Assembly: GCF_020873915.1 (NCBI RefSeq)
Contig: NZ_JAHWGP010000007.1
Span: 1 to 64,000 of the forward strand
Direction: 5' to 3'
DNA from: Streptomyces sp. DH5
GTDB lineage: Bacteria; Actinomycetota; Actinomycetes; Streptomycetales; Streptomycetaceae
DNA length: 64,000 bases
A model generated the notes under the pieces. It saw only the letters and a list, made by a program, of their open reading frames with translations, had not been told where the DNA came from and made no database searches. Shown here piece after piece: positions 24,830-35,119 of this stretch (position 1 is the first letter of the stretch; the number at the start of each line of letters is the position of its first letter). Made by a program: the position numbers and the translations under genes.

Positions 24830-26434
24830 GTGACCGCAACACAGGCGCTGGACACCGCGCCGCCCGCTCCCATGTCCAACCGGCAGATACTTCAGGCCAT
24901 GTCGGGGCTGATGGCCGGCATGTTCGTGGCGATCCTGGCGGGCACCGTGGTGGCCAACGCGCTGCCCACGATCATCACCGACCTCGGAGCCAGCCAGTCC
25001 TCCTACACCTGGGTCGTCACCTCTGAGCTGCTGGCCATGACGGCGACCGTGCCGCTGTGGGGCAAGCTGTCCGACCTGTTCGACAAGAAGCTGCTGCTCC
25101 AGCTGTCGCTGGGCATGTTCGTGATCGGCTCGCTGCTCGCGGGATTCTCCGACGGCGTCGAACTGCTGATCTTCAGCCGTGTCCTGCAGGGCATCGGCGC
25201 CGGCGGACTGACCGCGCTCGCCCAGGTCGTGATGGCGGCGATCATCCCGCCCCGCAGGCTCGGCAAGTACGCCGGAATCTTCGGCGCGGTGTTCGCCGTC
25301 GGCACGGTGGCCGGACCGCTGATCGGCGGTGTACTGGTGGACACGTCCTGGCTGGGCTGGCGCTGGTGCTTCTTCATCGGCGTGCCGTTCGCGCTGCTCG
25401 CCATCGCGCTGCTCCAGCGCACCCTGACCCTGCCCGTGGTCCGCCGCGAAGCGAAGATCGACTTCCTGGGCGCCTTCCTCATCGTGGCGGGCGTCTGCGC
25501 CCTGCTCATCTGGGTGACGCTGGCGGGCAACGAGTTCGACTGGGCCTCCTGGCAGACCGCCGCGCTCACGGGCGCCGGGCTCCTGCTGCTGGTCGCCGCG
25601 GTGTTCGTCGAGGCGCGGACGGAGGAGCCGGTCATCCCGCTGGGCATCTTCCGCAACCGCACGGTCACCCTGACCACCGTCGCCAGCCTGCTGGTCGGTG
25701 TCGCCATGTTCGGCGGAACGGTCTTCCTCTCGCAGTACTTCCAGGTCTCCCTCGGCAAGTCGCCGACCGTCGCGGGTCTGATGAGCCTGCCCATGATCCT
25801 CGGTCTGCTGGTGTCGTCCACCGTGGCCGGGCAGTTGATCAGCAAGACCGGTGTCTGGAAGCGCTACCTCGTGGCCGGGGCGGTCATCATGACCGTGGGC
25901 CTCGGCCTGCTCTCCACCATCGACGCGGACACCTCGTTCACCCTGCTCAGCCTCTACATGGCCACCCTCGGCGTCGGTGTCGGCATGCTGATGCAGAACC
26001 TGGTGCTGGCCGCCCAGAACGACGTGCCCGCCAGTGAACTGGGCGCCGCCACCTCCGTCCTGTCCTTCTTCCGCAGCATGGGCGGCACCATCGGCACCAG
26101 CGTCCTCGGTGCGGTCCTCGCCAACCGGGTCGCCTCCGAGATGACCGAGGGTCTGGAGGCGGCGGGCATCCCGGCGGGCCCGGGTGCGGGCGACGGCGAG
26201 GCCGGCGTCCCGGACATGGGTACGCTGCCCGAGCCGGTGCGGGCAATCGTCGAGCACGCGTACGGCGTCGCCACCGCCGACCTGTTCCTCATCGCCACCC
26301 CCTGCGCGCTGCTGGCGCTGATCACGGTCGTGTTCCTCAAGGAGAAGCCCCTGAAGACGACCAGCGGGATGGAGCGCCTCGCCGAGGAGTCCGGCTCCGC
26401 GGCGGCCACCGACAAGGCGGCTGTCGGCGGCTGA
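24830..26434 (+). CDS. MFS exporter, DHA2 type
   Basis: A 534-residue carrier with about 14 membrane segments and the motif GKLSDLFDKK after TM2. It starts with GTG 24830 after GAGAGAG, 100 bp after the TetR gene. Multidrug export under TetR control is the probable role. Confidence 0.87.
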   Translation: MTATQALDTAPPAPMSNRQILQAMSGLMAGMFVAILAGTVVANALPTIITDLGASQSSYTWVVTSELLAMTATVPLWGKLSDLFDKKLLLQLSLGMFVIGSLLAGFSDGVELLIFSRVLQGIGAGGLTALAQVVMAAIIPPRRLGKYAGIFGAVFAVGTVAGPLIGGVLVDTSWLGWRWCFFIGVPFALLAIALLQRTLTLPVVRREAKIDFLGAFLIVAGVCALLIWVTLAGNEFDWASWQTAALTGAGLLLLVAAVFVEARTEEPVIPLGIFRNRTVTLTTVASLLVGVAMFGGTVFLSQYFQVSLGKSPTVAGLMSLPMILGLLVSSTVAGQLISKTGVWKRYLVAGAVIMTVGLGLLSTIDADTSFTLLSLYMATLGVGVGMLMQNLVLAAQNDVPASELGAATSVLSFFRSMGGTIGTSVLGAVLANRVASEMTEGLEAAGIPAGPGAGDGEAGVPDMGTLPEPVRAIVEHAYGVATADLFLIATPCALLALITVVFLKEKPLKTTSGMERLAEESGSAAATDKAAVGG

Positions 26435-26659
26435 GGCCCGGGTCCCGTTCGCCCCGGATCCGCTCCCGCGGGCCCGGGGCGGACGCGTGCGGGCCCCGTC
26501 GAGGGCGCGACCGGTCTTGTCACCGGCCGTCGGACCGGTCGTCACCGCCGACATCGCGGGGTGCCGCGGAAAGGGACGGCGGGCGGCGACGGGGCGCTGA
26601 CACGCCGTCACAGACGTTGCGCGTGGACGGGGGCGAGGAGAGTCGATTCCTCGGGCAGG

Positions 26660-27844
26660 TCAGCCCCTGACACCCGCGAACGGCCCGTCGTCGGACGCGA
26701 AGGCGTGGGCGGCGAAGCGTTCCCCGATGCGCCGGTGGGTGGCCGCGTCGGGGTGCAGCCCGTCGGGCAGCGGCAGTTCGGCGTGGTCCGCCTCGCCGTA
26801 GAGATAACGGCCGTCGAGGTGGTACAGGTTCGGGTCGTCCCCGGCCCGCTGGGACACGACACGCTCGAGTTCCTCGCGGATGACAGAGAGCGTCAGCTTG
26901 CCCTCGGCCCGTTCCGCGGGATCGCCCGCGGCGGCGAACAGGAGCCGCCCTTCGGCGAGTCGGCTGAAGTCGAAGGCGGTCGGACCCGGTGTGTCCTCGT
27001 GCATGGGGCACAGGATCGGTGAGACGACCAGCAGCGGCGCGGTGGGGTGACCGTCCCGGAGGGTGTCGAGGAAGCCGTGGACGGCGGGAGCGAAGGCACG
27101 CAGCCGCATCAGGTCCGCGTTGACCAGGTTGATGCCGATCTTGACGCTGATCAGGTCGGCAGGGGTGTCGCGCATGGCCCGCGCGACGAACGGGTCGAGC
27201 AGGGCACTGCCGGCCAGCCCGAGGTTGATCAGCTCCACGCCGCCACGTGCCGCGGCGAGCGCGGGCCAGGTGGTGGTGGGGCTCGCGGCGTCGGACCCGT
27301 GGCTGATGGAGCTGCCGTAGTGCAGCCAGGTCCTGCGGCCGGAGGCCGCCGCGGGTTCGACGGGGGCGTCGGTGCGCAGGGCGACGAGTTCGGTCGTCTC
27401 GTTGTGCGGCAGCCATATCTCGACGGTCTTGTCGCCGCCGGGCAGCCCGGTGAAGCGGAGGGTGGCGACGGGGCCGCTGCCGAGTTCGGCCTTTCCGGTG
27501 CCCATGTCGATGGTCACGGTGTTGCCGCCGCGCGCGACGGCCCGCCCGGCCGGGCGTCCGTCGACGAGCAGGTCGTACTGTCCGTCCGGCCGCTGCGGCG
27601 CGTCGGCGTAGACCCGTTTGGTGGGCAGGGTGTCCAGTTCGACGGCGGTCGCGCGGGTGCGGAAGACCAGTCGTACGCCGGAGGGCTGGCACTCGGCCAT
27701 GGCGAGCTGCCCGTCGGTGTTGCGGGCGCGGGCCCAGGCGGGCAGGCGGTGCGGCAGGAGCCCCCGCGGCGTGCGTTCCAGGTCGAGTGCGCCGCGGACC
27801 AGGGCGGCGGTGATGGGGGTGGAGATCCAGGGAAGGGAGGTCAT
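26660..27844 (-). CDS. SGNH/GDSL-type hydrolase
   Basis: A 394-residue protein with an N-terminal beta-rich region and a C-terminal SGNH hydrolase domain. The nucleophile Ser lies in HYGSSISHG and the catalytic Asp/His in DGLHPDAATH. No signal peptide is seen. It probably hydrolyses an ester, perhaps an acylated sugar. Start ATG 27844 overlaps the TetR stop by 4 bp, so the two form an operon. Confidence 0.8.
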   Translation of the reverse strand: MTSLPWISTPITAALVRGALDLERTPRGLLPHRLPAWARARNTDGQLAMAECQPSGVRLVFRTRATAVELDTLPTKRVYADAPQRPDGQYDLLVDGRPAGRAVARGGNTVTIDMGTGKAELGSGPVATLRFTGLPGGDKTVEIWLPHNETTELVALRTDAPVEPAAASGRRTWLHYGSSISHGSDAASPTTTWPALAAARGGVELINLGLAGSALLDPFVARAMRDTPADLISVKIGINLVNADLMRLRAFAPAVHGFLDTLRDGHPTAPLLVVSPILCPMHEDTPGPTAFDFSRLAEGRLLFAAAGDPAERAEGKLTLSVIREELERVVSQRAGDDPNLYHLDGRYLYGEADHAELPLPDGLHPDAATHRRIGERFAAHAFASDDGPFAGVRG

Positions 27845-28470
27845 CGTGGTGGTCCGTCCGCGGTGGGGTGGGTGGATGAACGGCTGACCGGGGCCGCCTC
27901 GGGGGGCGGCGGCCACGTGCGCAGCAGCGCGTCCAGCGCGTCGAGGACACGGGTCCACGTCTCCTGCGTGTCGGGCGCGCTGTGGCTGAAGCCGCCACCC
28001 ATCTCGAGGCTGACGTAGCCGTGGAAGACGCTGCCGAGCAGCCGGACCGCGTGGGTCCGGTCCGGCTCCGACAAGTCGTAGCCGCGCAGCAGGGCCCGGG
28101 TCATCCGGGCGTGACGGACTCCGGCGCTACTCGCGGCCACCTCCGGCGCGAGCCGGAACTGGGCCGCCGCGTAGCGGCCGGGGTGCTCCCGCGCGTAGTC
28201 GCGGTACACGTCGGCCAGCGCGGTGAGGGCGTCCTTGCCGGCTCGCCCGGCCAGGGCCTCGGCGGCCCGGTCGGCGAGTTCGTCCAGGGCGAGGAGCGCG
28301 ATCCGCGTCTTGAGGTCGTGGGAGCTCTTCAGGTGGGAGTAGAGGCTCGCCACCTTGACGTCGAAACGCCGGGCGACTGCCGAGACGGTCACCTGCTCGA
28401 AGCCGACCTCGTCGGCCAGCTCCGCGCCCGCCCGGGTCAGGCGCTCAGGGCTCAGTCGCACGCGTGCCAT
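27841..28470 (-). CDS. TetR family regulator coupled to the SGNH hydrolase
   Basis: A 209-residue repressor. The helix-turn-helix is [20 protein letters not shown] and the C-terminal domain is of the TetR_C type with [11 protein letters not shown]. It is translationally coupled to the hydrolase gene. A CCTAA-N5-TTAGG palindrome upstream is its likely operator. Confidence 0.85.
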   Translation of the reverse strand: MARVRLSPERLTRAGAELADEVGFEQVTVSAVARRFDVKVASLYSHLKSSHDLKTRIALLALDELADRAAEALAGRAGKDALTALADVYRDYAREHPGRYAAAQFRLAPEVAASSAGVRHARMTRALLRGYDLSEPDRTHAVRLLGSVFHGYVSLEMGGGFSHSAPDTQETWTRVLDALDALLRTWPPPPEAAPVSRSSTHPTADGPPR

Positions 28471-28509
28471 ACCCCGTCCTTCCCGTCAACCGGTTCGATT
28501 GTGCAGCTT

Positions 28510-28524
28510 CCTAATACCTTTAGG
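28510..28524. promoter_or_regulatory. CCTAA-N5-TTAGG palindrome, probable TetR operator
   Basis: The perfect 5-bp arms (28510-28514, 28520-28524) lie 40 bp before the TetR start and 55 bp before the divergent ligase start. One site could control both genes. Confidence 0.6.
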
Positions 28525-28578
28525 CAAACGGCTATGGCCTTTGATCGATTGTCAGTGGCGGGCGGCAGGATGCACCGC

Positions 28579-30669
28579 ATGACAACTCCTGCAGCAGTGA
28601 TCGTCGATGCCGCCGCGTACGCGCAGGCGGTCGAGGACGCCGTGCGTGCGGCAGCCGCCTATTACGAGGGCGGCACCTCGCCACTGGACGACGACACGTA
28701 CGACCGGCTGGTACGGGGGATCGCCGACTGGGAGGCGGAGCACCCCGACGGGATACTTCCCGACTCGCCCACCGGGAAGGTCGCCGGTGGCGCGGTCGAG
28801 GGCGACGTACCGCACACGGTGCCGATGCTGAGCCTGGACAACGTGTTCTCGGCGGAGGAGTTCACCACCTGGACCGCGTCGCTGGCGCGCCGGACGGGGC
28901 GGGAGGCGACGCGCTTCAGCGTGGGGCCGAAGCTGGACGGGCTGGCGATCGCCGCCCGCTACAGCGAGGGCCGGCTGAGCCGTTTGATCACCCGCGGGGA
29001 CGGGACGGCCGGGGAGGACGTCTCGCACGCGATCGGCACCGTCGAAGGGCTGCCCGAGCGGCTCAAGGAGCCGGTCACCCTGGAGGTGCGCGGCGAGGTC
29101 CTGATGACGTCCGCCCAGTTCGAGCACGCCAACGAGGTGCGCACGGGACACGGCGGTCAGCCGTTCGCCAATCCGCGCAACGCGGCCGCGGGCACCCTGC
29201 GGGCGAAGGAGCGGGCCTACACGGTGCCGATGACGTTCTTCGGCTACGGGCTGCTGCCGCTGCCGGGCACCGACGGGGCCCTGGCGGAGCGGATGCGGGG
29301 GATGGCGCACAGCGATCTGATGGCGCTGGCCGCGGACCTCGGTGTGCACACCAGCGCGCGGACCGCCGTCCCCGACACCGTCGCCGAGACGCCGGAGGAG
29401 GTCCTGGTCCGGGTGAGGGAGATCGCCGCGCTCCGCGCCGAACTGCCGTTCGGCATCGACGGAATCGTCGTCAAGGCGGACCTGGCCGCCGACCGGGAGG
29501 CAGCCGGGTCGGGCTCCCGCGCGCCGCGCTGGGCCATCGCCTACAAGCTGCCGGCGGTGGAGAAGATCACCCGGCTGCTGGAGGTGGAGTGGAACGTCGG
29601 CCGTACGGGCATCATCGCGCCGCGCGGTGTCCTCGAGCCGGTCGTCATCGACGGCTCCACGATCACCTACGCCACCCTGCACAACCCGGCCGACATCACC
29701 CGGCGTGACCTGCGCCTGGGCGACCACGTCATGGTGCACCGGGCGGGCGACGTCATCCCCCGGATCGAGGCCCCGGTCGCCCATCTGCGGACGGGCGAGG
29801 AACAGCCGATCGTGTTCCCGGCGCAGTGTCCGCGCTGCGGCTCGGACATCGACACCGGCGAGGAACGCTGGCGGTGCGCCCAGGGCCGCAACTGCCACCT
29901 GGTCGCCTCCCTCGCGTACGCGGCGGGCCGTGACCAGCTCGACATCGAGGGCCTCGGCGCCACCCGCGTCGTCCAGCTCGTCGAGGCCGGACTGGTCACC
30001 GACCTCGCCGACCTGTTCACGCTCAGGCGCGAGCACCTGCTCGCCCTGGAGCGGATGGGCGAGACCAGTACCGACAACCTGCTCGCCGCGATCGCCAGGG
30101 CCAAGGAGCAGCCGCTGTCCCGGGTGCTGTGCGCGCTGGGTGTCCGGGGCACCGGACGGTCGATGTCACGGCGGATCGCCCGTTACTTCGCCACCATGGA
30201 CCACATTCGCGCGGCCGACGCCGACGCCATGCAGCGGGTCGAGGGCATCGGGTCGGAGAAGGCTCCCTCGATCGTGGCGGAGATGGCCGAACTGGCCCCG
30301 CTCATCGACAAGCTCACCGCCGCGGGCGTCAACATGACCGAACCGGGCGCGACTCCCCCGCCGTCCGCCGATGCCGCCTCCGACGGGGACGTCCCGGCTG
30401 CGGCGCCGCCGGCGGGAGGGCCGCTGCAGGGCATGGCGGTGGTGGTCACGGGCGCGATGACCGGCATCCTGGAGAAGCTCTCCCGCAACGAGATGAACGA
30501 ACTGATCGAGCGGGCCGGCGGGCGCTCCTCCTCCAGCGTCTCCAAGAAAACCACGCTGGTGGTGGCGGGCGAGGGCGCCGGGTCGAAGCGTGCCAAGGCG
30601 GAGCAGCTCGGCGTCCGGCTGACCACCCCGGACGAGTTCGCAGCCATGATCGGCGAACTGCTCGGCTGA
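28579..30669 (+). CDS. NAD-dependent DNA ligase (LigA family)
   Basis: A 696-residue ligase with all domains in order: Ia ([17 protein letters not shown]), adenylation domain with Lys118 in [14 protein letters not shown] and [11 protein letters not shown], the OB fold, a four-Cys zinc finger (CPRC...CAQGRNC), helix-hairpin-helix repeats, and a C-terminal BRCT domain. It seals nicks using NAD+. The residue before the active-site PK is Gly, where Glu is usual. It stands alone beside accessory genes, so it may be a second ligase rather than the housekeeping one; the window cannot tell. ATG 28579 follows GGCAGGA. Confidence 0.92.
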   Translation: MTTPAAVIVDAAAYAQAVEDAVRAAAAYYEGGTSPLDDDTYDRLVRGIADWEAEHPDGILPDSPTGKVAGGAVEGDVPHTVPMLSLDNVFSAEEFTTWTASLARRTGREATRFSVGPKLDGLAIAARYSEGRLSRLITRGDGTAGEDVSHAIGTVEGLPERLKEPVTLEVRGEVLMTSAQFEHANEVRTGHGGQPFANPRNAAAGTLRAKERAYTVPMTFFGYGLLPLPGTDGALAERMRGMAHSDLMALAADLGVHTSARTAVPDTVAETPEEVLVRVREIAALRAELPFGIDGIVVKADLAADREAAGSGSRAPRWAIAYKLPAVEKITRLLEVEWNVGRTGIIAPRGVLEPVVIDGSTITYATLHNPADITRRDLRLGDHVMVHRAGDVIPRIEAPVAHLRTGEEQPIVFPAQCPRCGSDIDTGEERWRCAQGRNCHLVASLAYAAGRDQLDIEGLGATRVVQLVEAGLVTDLADLFTLRREHLLALERMGETSTDNLLAAIARAKEQPLSRVLCALGVRGTGRSMSRRIARYFATMDHIRAADADAMQRVEGIGSEKAPSIVAEMAELAPLIDKLTAAGVNMTEPGATPPPSADAASDGDVPAAAPPAGGPLQGMAVVVTGAMTGILEKLSRNEMNELIERAGGRSSSSVSKKTTLVVAGEGAGSKRAKAEQLGVRLTTPDEFAAMIGELLG

Positions 30670-31031
30670 GACGGGGACGCGGTGCGCGCCGGGTCGTCAA
30701 GGGGTGGCGCAGGCCTCGGCGACGGACAGGCTGCTCTCCTGGAGGTGATGCCGGGTGATCCGGCCGGCTCGACGGCCGGGCGCAGGGCGAACGGGCCCTC
30801 GAGGGAGCGTCCCGTGGCCCGTACCGTCCCCGGCGGATGCCCCATCGGGATCGCGTCCTGACCGTCGGCGAGTGCGGTCTCGATCCGTGGCCCGCGCGTC
30901 CTCGGGCACGGTGTGAGCACTTCTACGGAGGCCGGTTCACCGGGGATGCCCCCGGGCGAGGTGGTGGCGTCCACCTCGGACGCGGGGATTCCCGGTCGCG
31001 CCGTCGGCGGGCGGCGCGACCGGGACGCGGC
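30670..31031. other. 362-bp gap without a recognised gene
   Basis: No good RBS-led frame is present. A minus-strand frame ending near 30697 (SSLSVAEACATP) and an overlapping one look like one peptide split by a frameshift, but I recognise no family. Confidence 0.35.
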
Positions 31032-31493
31032 TCAGTTGATCGGGCCGAAGATCTCGGTGCGGTCGAAGTCGGCTTCCATGCCGTCGAGCACCGCTCCCAG
31101 TTGCTTCTCCTCGTACTTGAAATGGGTTTCCATGACCGCTTCGATCCCGTCCAGGTGGCGGTGCGCCACCTCCGGGTCGGCCGAGGCGACCACCGCCTTC
31201 CGCAGTCCACCGATGAGGTGCTCGATCATGTTGTGGTCCTGAGTCAGCTTCGCGACCACCGGCGCCAGGTCGGGTCGCGCCCGTAGCAGTTCCGGGAACA
31301 GCGAACCGTCCTCGGCGCGATGGTGGCCGGACAGGGCAGCGCAGAACCCGTGGCAGAACAACAGCAGGTCGGTGGCGGCGTCAGCGGGGTCGCCACCGTC
31401 CAGTCCCGCCCGCGCCAGCGCCAACGCCGTGCGCAGCTTGTCGTGCACCCGCTGCAGTTCCCCGCCCCAGGCGGTGACGCGGTCAGTGGGCAA
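31032..31493 (-). CDS. Hemerythrin-like (HHE) protein
   Basis: A 153-residue helical protein with the HHE pattern: CHGFCAALSGHHRAED, LTQDHNMIEHLI and METHFKYEE supply His/Glu ligands for a diiron centre. Such proteins bind O2, NO or sense iron. TTG 31493 is chosen because GGGAGGG sits at good spacing; the frame overlaps the hydrolase end by 11 bp, so it is coupled. Confidence 0.8.
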   Translation of the reverse strand: MPTDRVTAWGGELQRVHDKLRTALALARAGLDGGDPADAATDLLLFCHGFCAALSGHHRAEDGSLFPELLRARPDLAPVVAKLTQDHNMIEHLIGGLRKAVVASADPEVAHRHLDGIEAVMETHFKYEEKQLGAVLDGMEADFDRTEIFGPIN

Positions 31494-32283
31494 GGACGCC
31501 CTCCCGTCGCAGCCAGGCCGCGCACGCGGTCGTCCACGACGCGGTGTGCGGCTCGCGCGCGATGAACTTGTGCGGCTCGCCGCCGTATTCCACGCCGTCC
31601 GCCAGGCCGATGCCGTGGCTGCCGCCCGGGTAGACGTGCAACTCCACCGGTACCTCGGCGGCCGCCAGCGCCCGAGTCCACTCCAGGGCGTTGGGCAGGC
31701 CCGGCGGATCCTGGGCGGTGGCCCATACGAAGGTCGGGCACACCGACGCGTCCACATGCCTGGCCGGGGACAGCTCGTCCTTGATGGGCAGCAGGTCGCC
31801 GAGCAGGTTCTCGACCACCGGCGGCGGCAGCAGGTCGAGGTCGGCCAGCGCGTAGGGCAGGATCGCGAAGTCCGGTCGCGGCGGGTCGGCGACGCCCTCC
31901 TCGATGGACAGGACCCGGCCCGTCATGAGCAGGCCGGCGAGTTGGCCGCCCGCGCTTGATCCGATGACGCCGACCCGGCTGACGTCGAGGCCGTGGTCGC
32001 CGTTGCGGATGTGGTCCAACCCGGCCCGGGCGTCTTCGAGCGGGGCCGGGAACCGGTCCGGCAGCAGCCGGTAGGACAGGACGAAGGCGTGGACGCCGAG
32101 GCCGGACAGCCAGCGCGCGTAGCCTTCGCCCTCGTGCGGTGGGAGTTCCCGGAAGCCGCCGCCGGGCAGGACGAGGACGGCGGGCCGGGGGCCGGGGAAC
32201 CGGTCCTCGGCGGGGTAGAGCGTGATCTTCTGTGAAATGGGGGTGGGAATGGCCGGAGCCACCTTTCGATACGACGCCTCCAT
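31483..32283 (-). CDS. Alpha/beta hydrolase (esterase/acetylxylan-esterase-like)
   Basis: A 266-residue alpha/beta hydrolase. The oxyanion-hole region is VLPGGGF, the nucleophile elbow is GSSAGG, and the catalytic His is in GGSHGIGL. No signal peptide is seen. ATG 32283 is used here; ATG 32322 in frame would add 13 residues, and neither RBS is strong. It precedes the hemerythrin-like gene on the same transcript. Confidence 0.8.
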   Translation of the reverse strand: MEASYRKVAPAIPTPISQKITLYPAEDRFPGPRPAVLVLPGGGFRELPPHEGEGYARWLSGLGVHAFVLSYRLLPDRFPAPLEDARAGLDHIRNGDHGLDVSRVGVIGSSAGGQLAGLLMTGRVLSIEEGVADPPRPDFAILPYALADLDLLPPPVVENLLGDLLPIKDELSPARHVDASVCPTFVWATAQDPPGLPNALEWTRALAAAEVPVELHVYPGGSHGIGLADGVEYGGEPHKFIAREPHTASWTTACAAWLRREGVLAH

Positions 32284-32454
32284 GCCTGACGATCCATCCG
32301 CCACCGGCACGCGACGCTGCATGGACTATAACCGCCGTGGCGGGATGGGCAGTTGTGTTGCGCTGCCGCGATGGCGTCAGGGTGAGCACGCAGTGTCCGA
32401 GGATCGCGGGCCGGCGCCGTCGCCTCACACTGCGTCCGGAGAACGCCGCGGATC

Positions 32455-32570
32455 GTCGTCCGCATCGTCGTCATGGAGCACGGGCGCATCACCGAGCGGG
32501 CCTCTGCGACGACCTGACCCACGCCGGCGGCACCTTCGCCGGTCTCCTGCGTCTGTCGCGGGATCGCTGA
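32455..32570 (+). pseudogene. C-terminal remnant of an ABC transporter ATPase
   Basis: RIVVMEHGRITER, then in another frame DDLTHAGGTFAGLLRLSRDR and TGA (32570), is the typical ABC ATPase tail with one frameshift. The rest of the gene is missing. Confidence 0.6.
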
Positions 32571-32602
32571 GCCGGCTCCGGCCGGGCTGCGGCGCGGACG
32601 CC

Positions 32603-32655
32603 GCCGGCCTCGGGGAACATCGGTACAGCGGTTGGCACTGAGATTGATCATGGTC
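32603..32655 (+). repeat. 53-bp inverted repeat, left copy
   Basis: This 53-bp sequence recurs in opposite orientation at 38033-38085. The outer 28 bases are identical and 47 of 53 match overall. The pair bounds a 5.4-kb stretch full of transposon fragments. Confidence 0.8.
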
Positions 32656-32737
32656 GGTTAGCACACCGGCTGGGGGGCTCTGCTGGGGTTCGCGGAAAGA
32701 TCGCCGGGTGGGTTACGGGGCTGGCTACGGTCCGCTC

Positions 32738-32796
32738 GTGCCAGTGGAGTTTCTGACTGATGAGCAGGCCGTTATCTGGATCTCTTACGCCCTGTA
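32738..32796 (+). pseudogene. N-terminal remnant of a Tn3-family transposase
   Basis: From GTG 32738 the frame reads MPVEFLTDEQA, the usual start of Streptomyces Tn3-type TnpA, and stops after 19 codons. A matching C-terminal piece lies at 37311-37433. Confidence 0.5.
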
Positions 32797-32913
32797 GGCG
32801 GGATGAGCTGGCCTTTTATGTGGCTGACAGTGTCAGCTACCTCTCCGTAGAGTTGCTCAGATGTCACCGGAGCTGATCCGGCTGGCACCGTACGAACGGG
32901 AGGCCCCACCCGC

Positions 32914-33330
32914 ATGACGAACCCGCCGTCCGAGCGCACCCTCACCTACGCCGAAGACATCAGGCCTGAGGACGTCCGCGCCTTGGAAACGTTCCTCAAC
33001 GTCCGGTTGGGGCGGGTGTACGAGGAGGTCGGGGAGGCCGGTGAGACGTCCTTCGCGATGCGGTCCCTGCTCATCCTGGTCTGCGACTCGGCCGGGCTCC
33101 TGTACACGCTCCTCGCGGTGGAGCGGCCACAGACGTGGCAGCGGGCCGCGATCGTGCGGGAGTGGCAGCGGCTACGCAGTACGGCCCGTGAGTTCAACCA
33201 CTGCGAGGGCTACGACCATGACCGCTGGTGGAACCAGGTACGGCACTTCGACGCCTCCGGCGAGACCGCCGAACAGGGCCGGATCCGCCGGTTCGCCGAT
33301 GTCGGGCCGCACCCCGAGACCGGACATTAA
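32914..33330 (+). CDS. Hypothetical protein, transposon cargo
   Basis: A 138-residue soluble protein with a good RBS (GGGAGG) before ATG 32914. It starts MTNPPSERTL and has a WWNQVRHF segment. I recognise no family. It lies between Tn3 and Tn554-like fragments and may be carried cargo. Confidence 0.6.
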   Translation: MTNPPSERTLTYAEDIRPEDVRALETFLNVRLGRVYEEVGEAGETSFAMRSLLILVCDSAGLLYTLLAVERPQTWQRAAIVREWQRLRSTAREFNHCEGYDHDRWWNQVRHFDASGETAEQGRIRRFADVGPHPETGH

Positions 33331-33737
33331 CCGCGTGGGGCGGGGATGCCTCGGCGTAGGTTGCGGAGCTGTCCGAGGGCCACGGCGAGTTCATTGCGGA
33401 GCCGCTCGTTCTCCTCGTTCAGTTTCCGGTTGGCCTCCCGCAGTGCTCGCACCACCGTCTCGTGTGACTTGGTGGTGATGCGCTGGTGGTCGGGCAGGGC
33501 CGGTCGTCCCGTGGCGGGCTGCTTGGTTGCGAGTTCTCGTAGCTTGGCCAGCAGTGGGGCCTGGGCGTTGTCATAGAGGAAGGTTCGGGAGACCCCGGCC
33601 CGTGCGGCAACACCGGCGACGGTCACCGCTCCGCCGTCGCGTTCCAGGGCCCCAAGGACGGCTTGGACGCGCTCGATGCAGTCCAGCCGGTGCTGCTGTG
33701 CGGCCTCGGCCAGGCGGGACGAGTTGTCAGCCCGCAT
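33327..33737 (-). CDS. TnpC-like (DUF6262) transposition accessory protein
   Basis: A 136-residue protein with an N-terminal helix-turn-helix (VAARAGVSRTFLYDN) and a C-terminal coiled coil (about residues 95-125, EANRKLNEENERLRNE). Such proteins follow TnpA/TnpB tyrosine recombinases in Tn554-like elements. It overlaps the recombinase stop by 11 bp and its stop overlaps the convergent 32914 gene. Confidence 0.75.
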   Translation of the reverse strand: MRADNSSRLAEAAQQHRLDCIERVQAVLGALERDGGAVTVAGVAARAGVSRTFLYDNAQAPLLAKLRELATKQPATGRPALPDHQRITTKSHETVVRALREANRKLNEENERLRNELAVALGQLRNLRRGIPAPRG

Positions 33738-34845
33738 CTGCTTCCTCCTTCGTCTCGACTGGTCCGCCCGGAAGGTCGTCTGGCGCCGGGGCGACTCCGT
33801 CGTTCTCCTGGTCGGTAATGCGCGTGATGAGATGCTCGACTGCGGTGGCCAGCCGTGCGTTGACGTCGGCCGCGTGGGAACGGCCGGCGGCTGCGGCGTC
33901 GGCTTGCAGTTCGCGAGTGCGGTCGAGGGTGTTCTGGTGGATGGGCAGGAATTGCCGGTCGCTTTGGAAGTCGTTGCAGAAGTAGCAGCCATCGGCTGCG
34001 GTCTTGGGGCAGGGGCGGGAGATGTGCCGTCCGCACCAGCCGCCGGCGACGGCGTGGAGGCGGCGGCCGATCTTCTCGGCGAGCCACTCGACGCCTGCCA
34101 GGTCGCTGTCGCAGTGGACTTTGACGGCCTCGCCCTTGAGGTTGAAGCGGACCTCGTACTTCTCCTCGTACTCGCGGCGAAGGGTGCCGTCCGCGATGCG
34201 CGAGTAGTGCTCCTGCATCTGCCAGGAGGTGTGGCCCAGGACCTCTCGGATGGTGCGTCCGGACACGCCCGCGTTCACCATTCTGGTGCCCAGCGTGTGC
34301 CGGAACTGATGCCAGCTGACGGCGGCGTCGCCGTTGGCGTCGATGAGGCAGATCCGCTTCAGCCAGGCGTCGAATCGGGTGTCGACGGTGCCGTAGGGCA
34401 TCGGATACTTTCCGTCCGGGTTGCCGCTGACCTTGGGGAACAGCCACTGGCAGGCGGCGCCGAACCGTTCCCGGACCCGGCCGTGCTGTTCCCGGATTGC
34501 GTCCACCACCACGCGGGAGGCGGGGATGGCCCGGAAGCTCTTGTCCTTACTCTTGTAGTGGACCAGGGCCCAGCGCCCGGACGGGGTCTTCTTCAGACAG
34601 TCGGTCTTCAAGGTGAGTGCTTCGCTGATGCGCAGGCCCTCGTCGCGGCAGATCAACACGAGCGTGCGTGTCTCGGGGTCGAGCAGGGCCAGGTTCTCTT
34701 CGGACTCGATCTGCTCCATCAGGTGTTCGTCGATGAAGTTGGCCTTCAGCCCGCGCGGCCGCGGGTATTCGTCCGGGTGGATCCGGGCGTCGGCCGGCAG
34801 CGTGCAGAAAGCGCTCCTCACGGCGTCCCGGCAGGCATGAGGCAT
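33727..34845 (-). pseudogene. TnpB-like tyrosine recombinase, N-terminally truncated
   Basis: A 372-residue frame with the full catalytic domain: the Arg in LRISEAL, HQFRHTLGTR, and LGHTSWQMQEHY with the His and nucleophile Tyr. A cysteine-rich C-terminal domain follows. TnpB proteins of Tn554-like elements are much longer at the N-terminus. The sequence breaks near 34925, where an unrelated gene tail begins, and the TnpA partner is absent, so it is probably inactive. Confidence 0.7.
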
Positions 34846-34927
34846 CTCCGCCGGGTCGGACCGCTCGATGCCGGGCGCGGTGGGCAGTGCCCTGGCCTCC
34901 GGGCCGGCGGACCGCGTCGCCGGCTGA

Positions 34928-35116
34928 TACCTGCGGCGCGTCCTGGAGCGCTACCCCGGTGACCCGGTGGTGGGGACCGCCTTCCGCTCCGTACTGGGCC
35001 TCTGCGCACCCGTCACCAGCCTGTTCGCCCCTTCCGTGGCCCGTGCCGTCCTCCTCCGGCCGCCCATGCCGACGCCGGCCGAGCCGCCGACGTCACCGGA
35101 GGAACCCGGGGCCTGA
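34928..35116 (+). pseudogene. C-terminal tail of an oxidoreductase-like gene
   Basis: The frame YLRRVLERYPGDPVV to the TGA at 35114-35116 resembles the C-terminus of FAD-dependent oxidoreductases (a PVTSLFAPSV segment is visible). It has no start and abuts the recombinase remnant. The family assignment is tentative. Confidence 0.4.
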
Positions 35117-35119
35117 GGA

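Noticed and set aside
24494-26611. 705-residue minus-strand ORF
   Set aside because: Shadow of the DHA2 transporter with biased composition.
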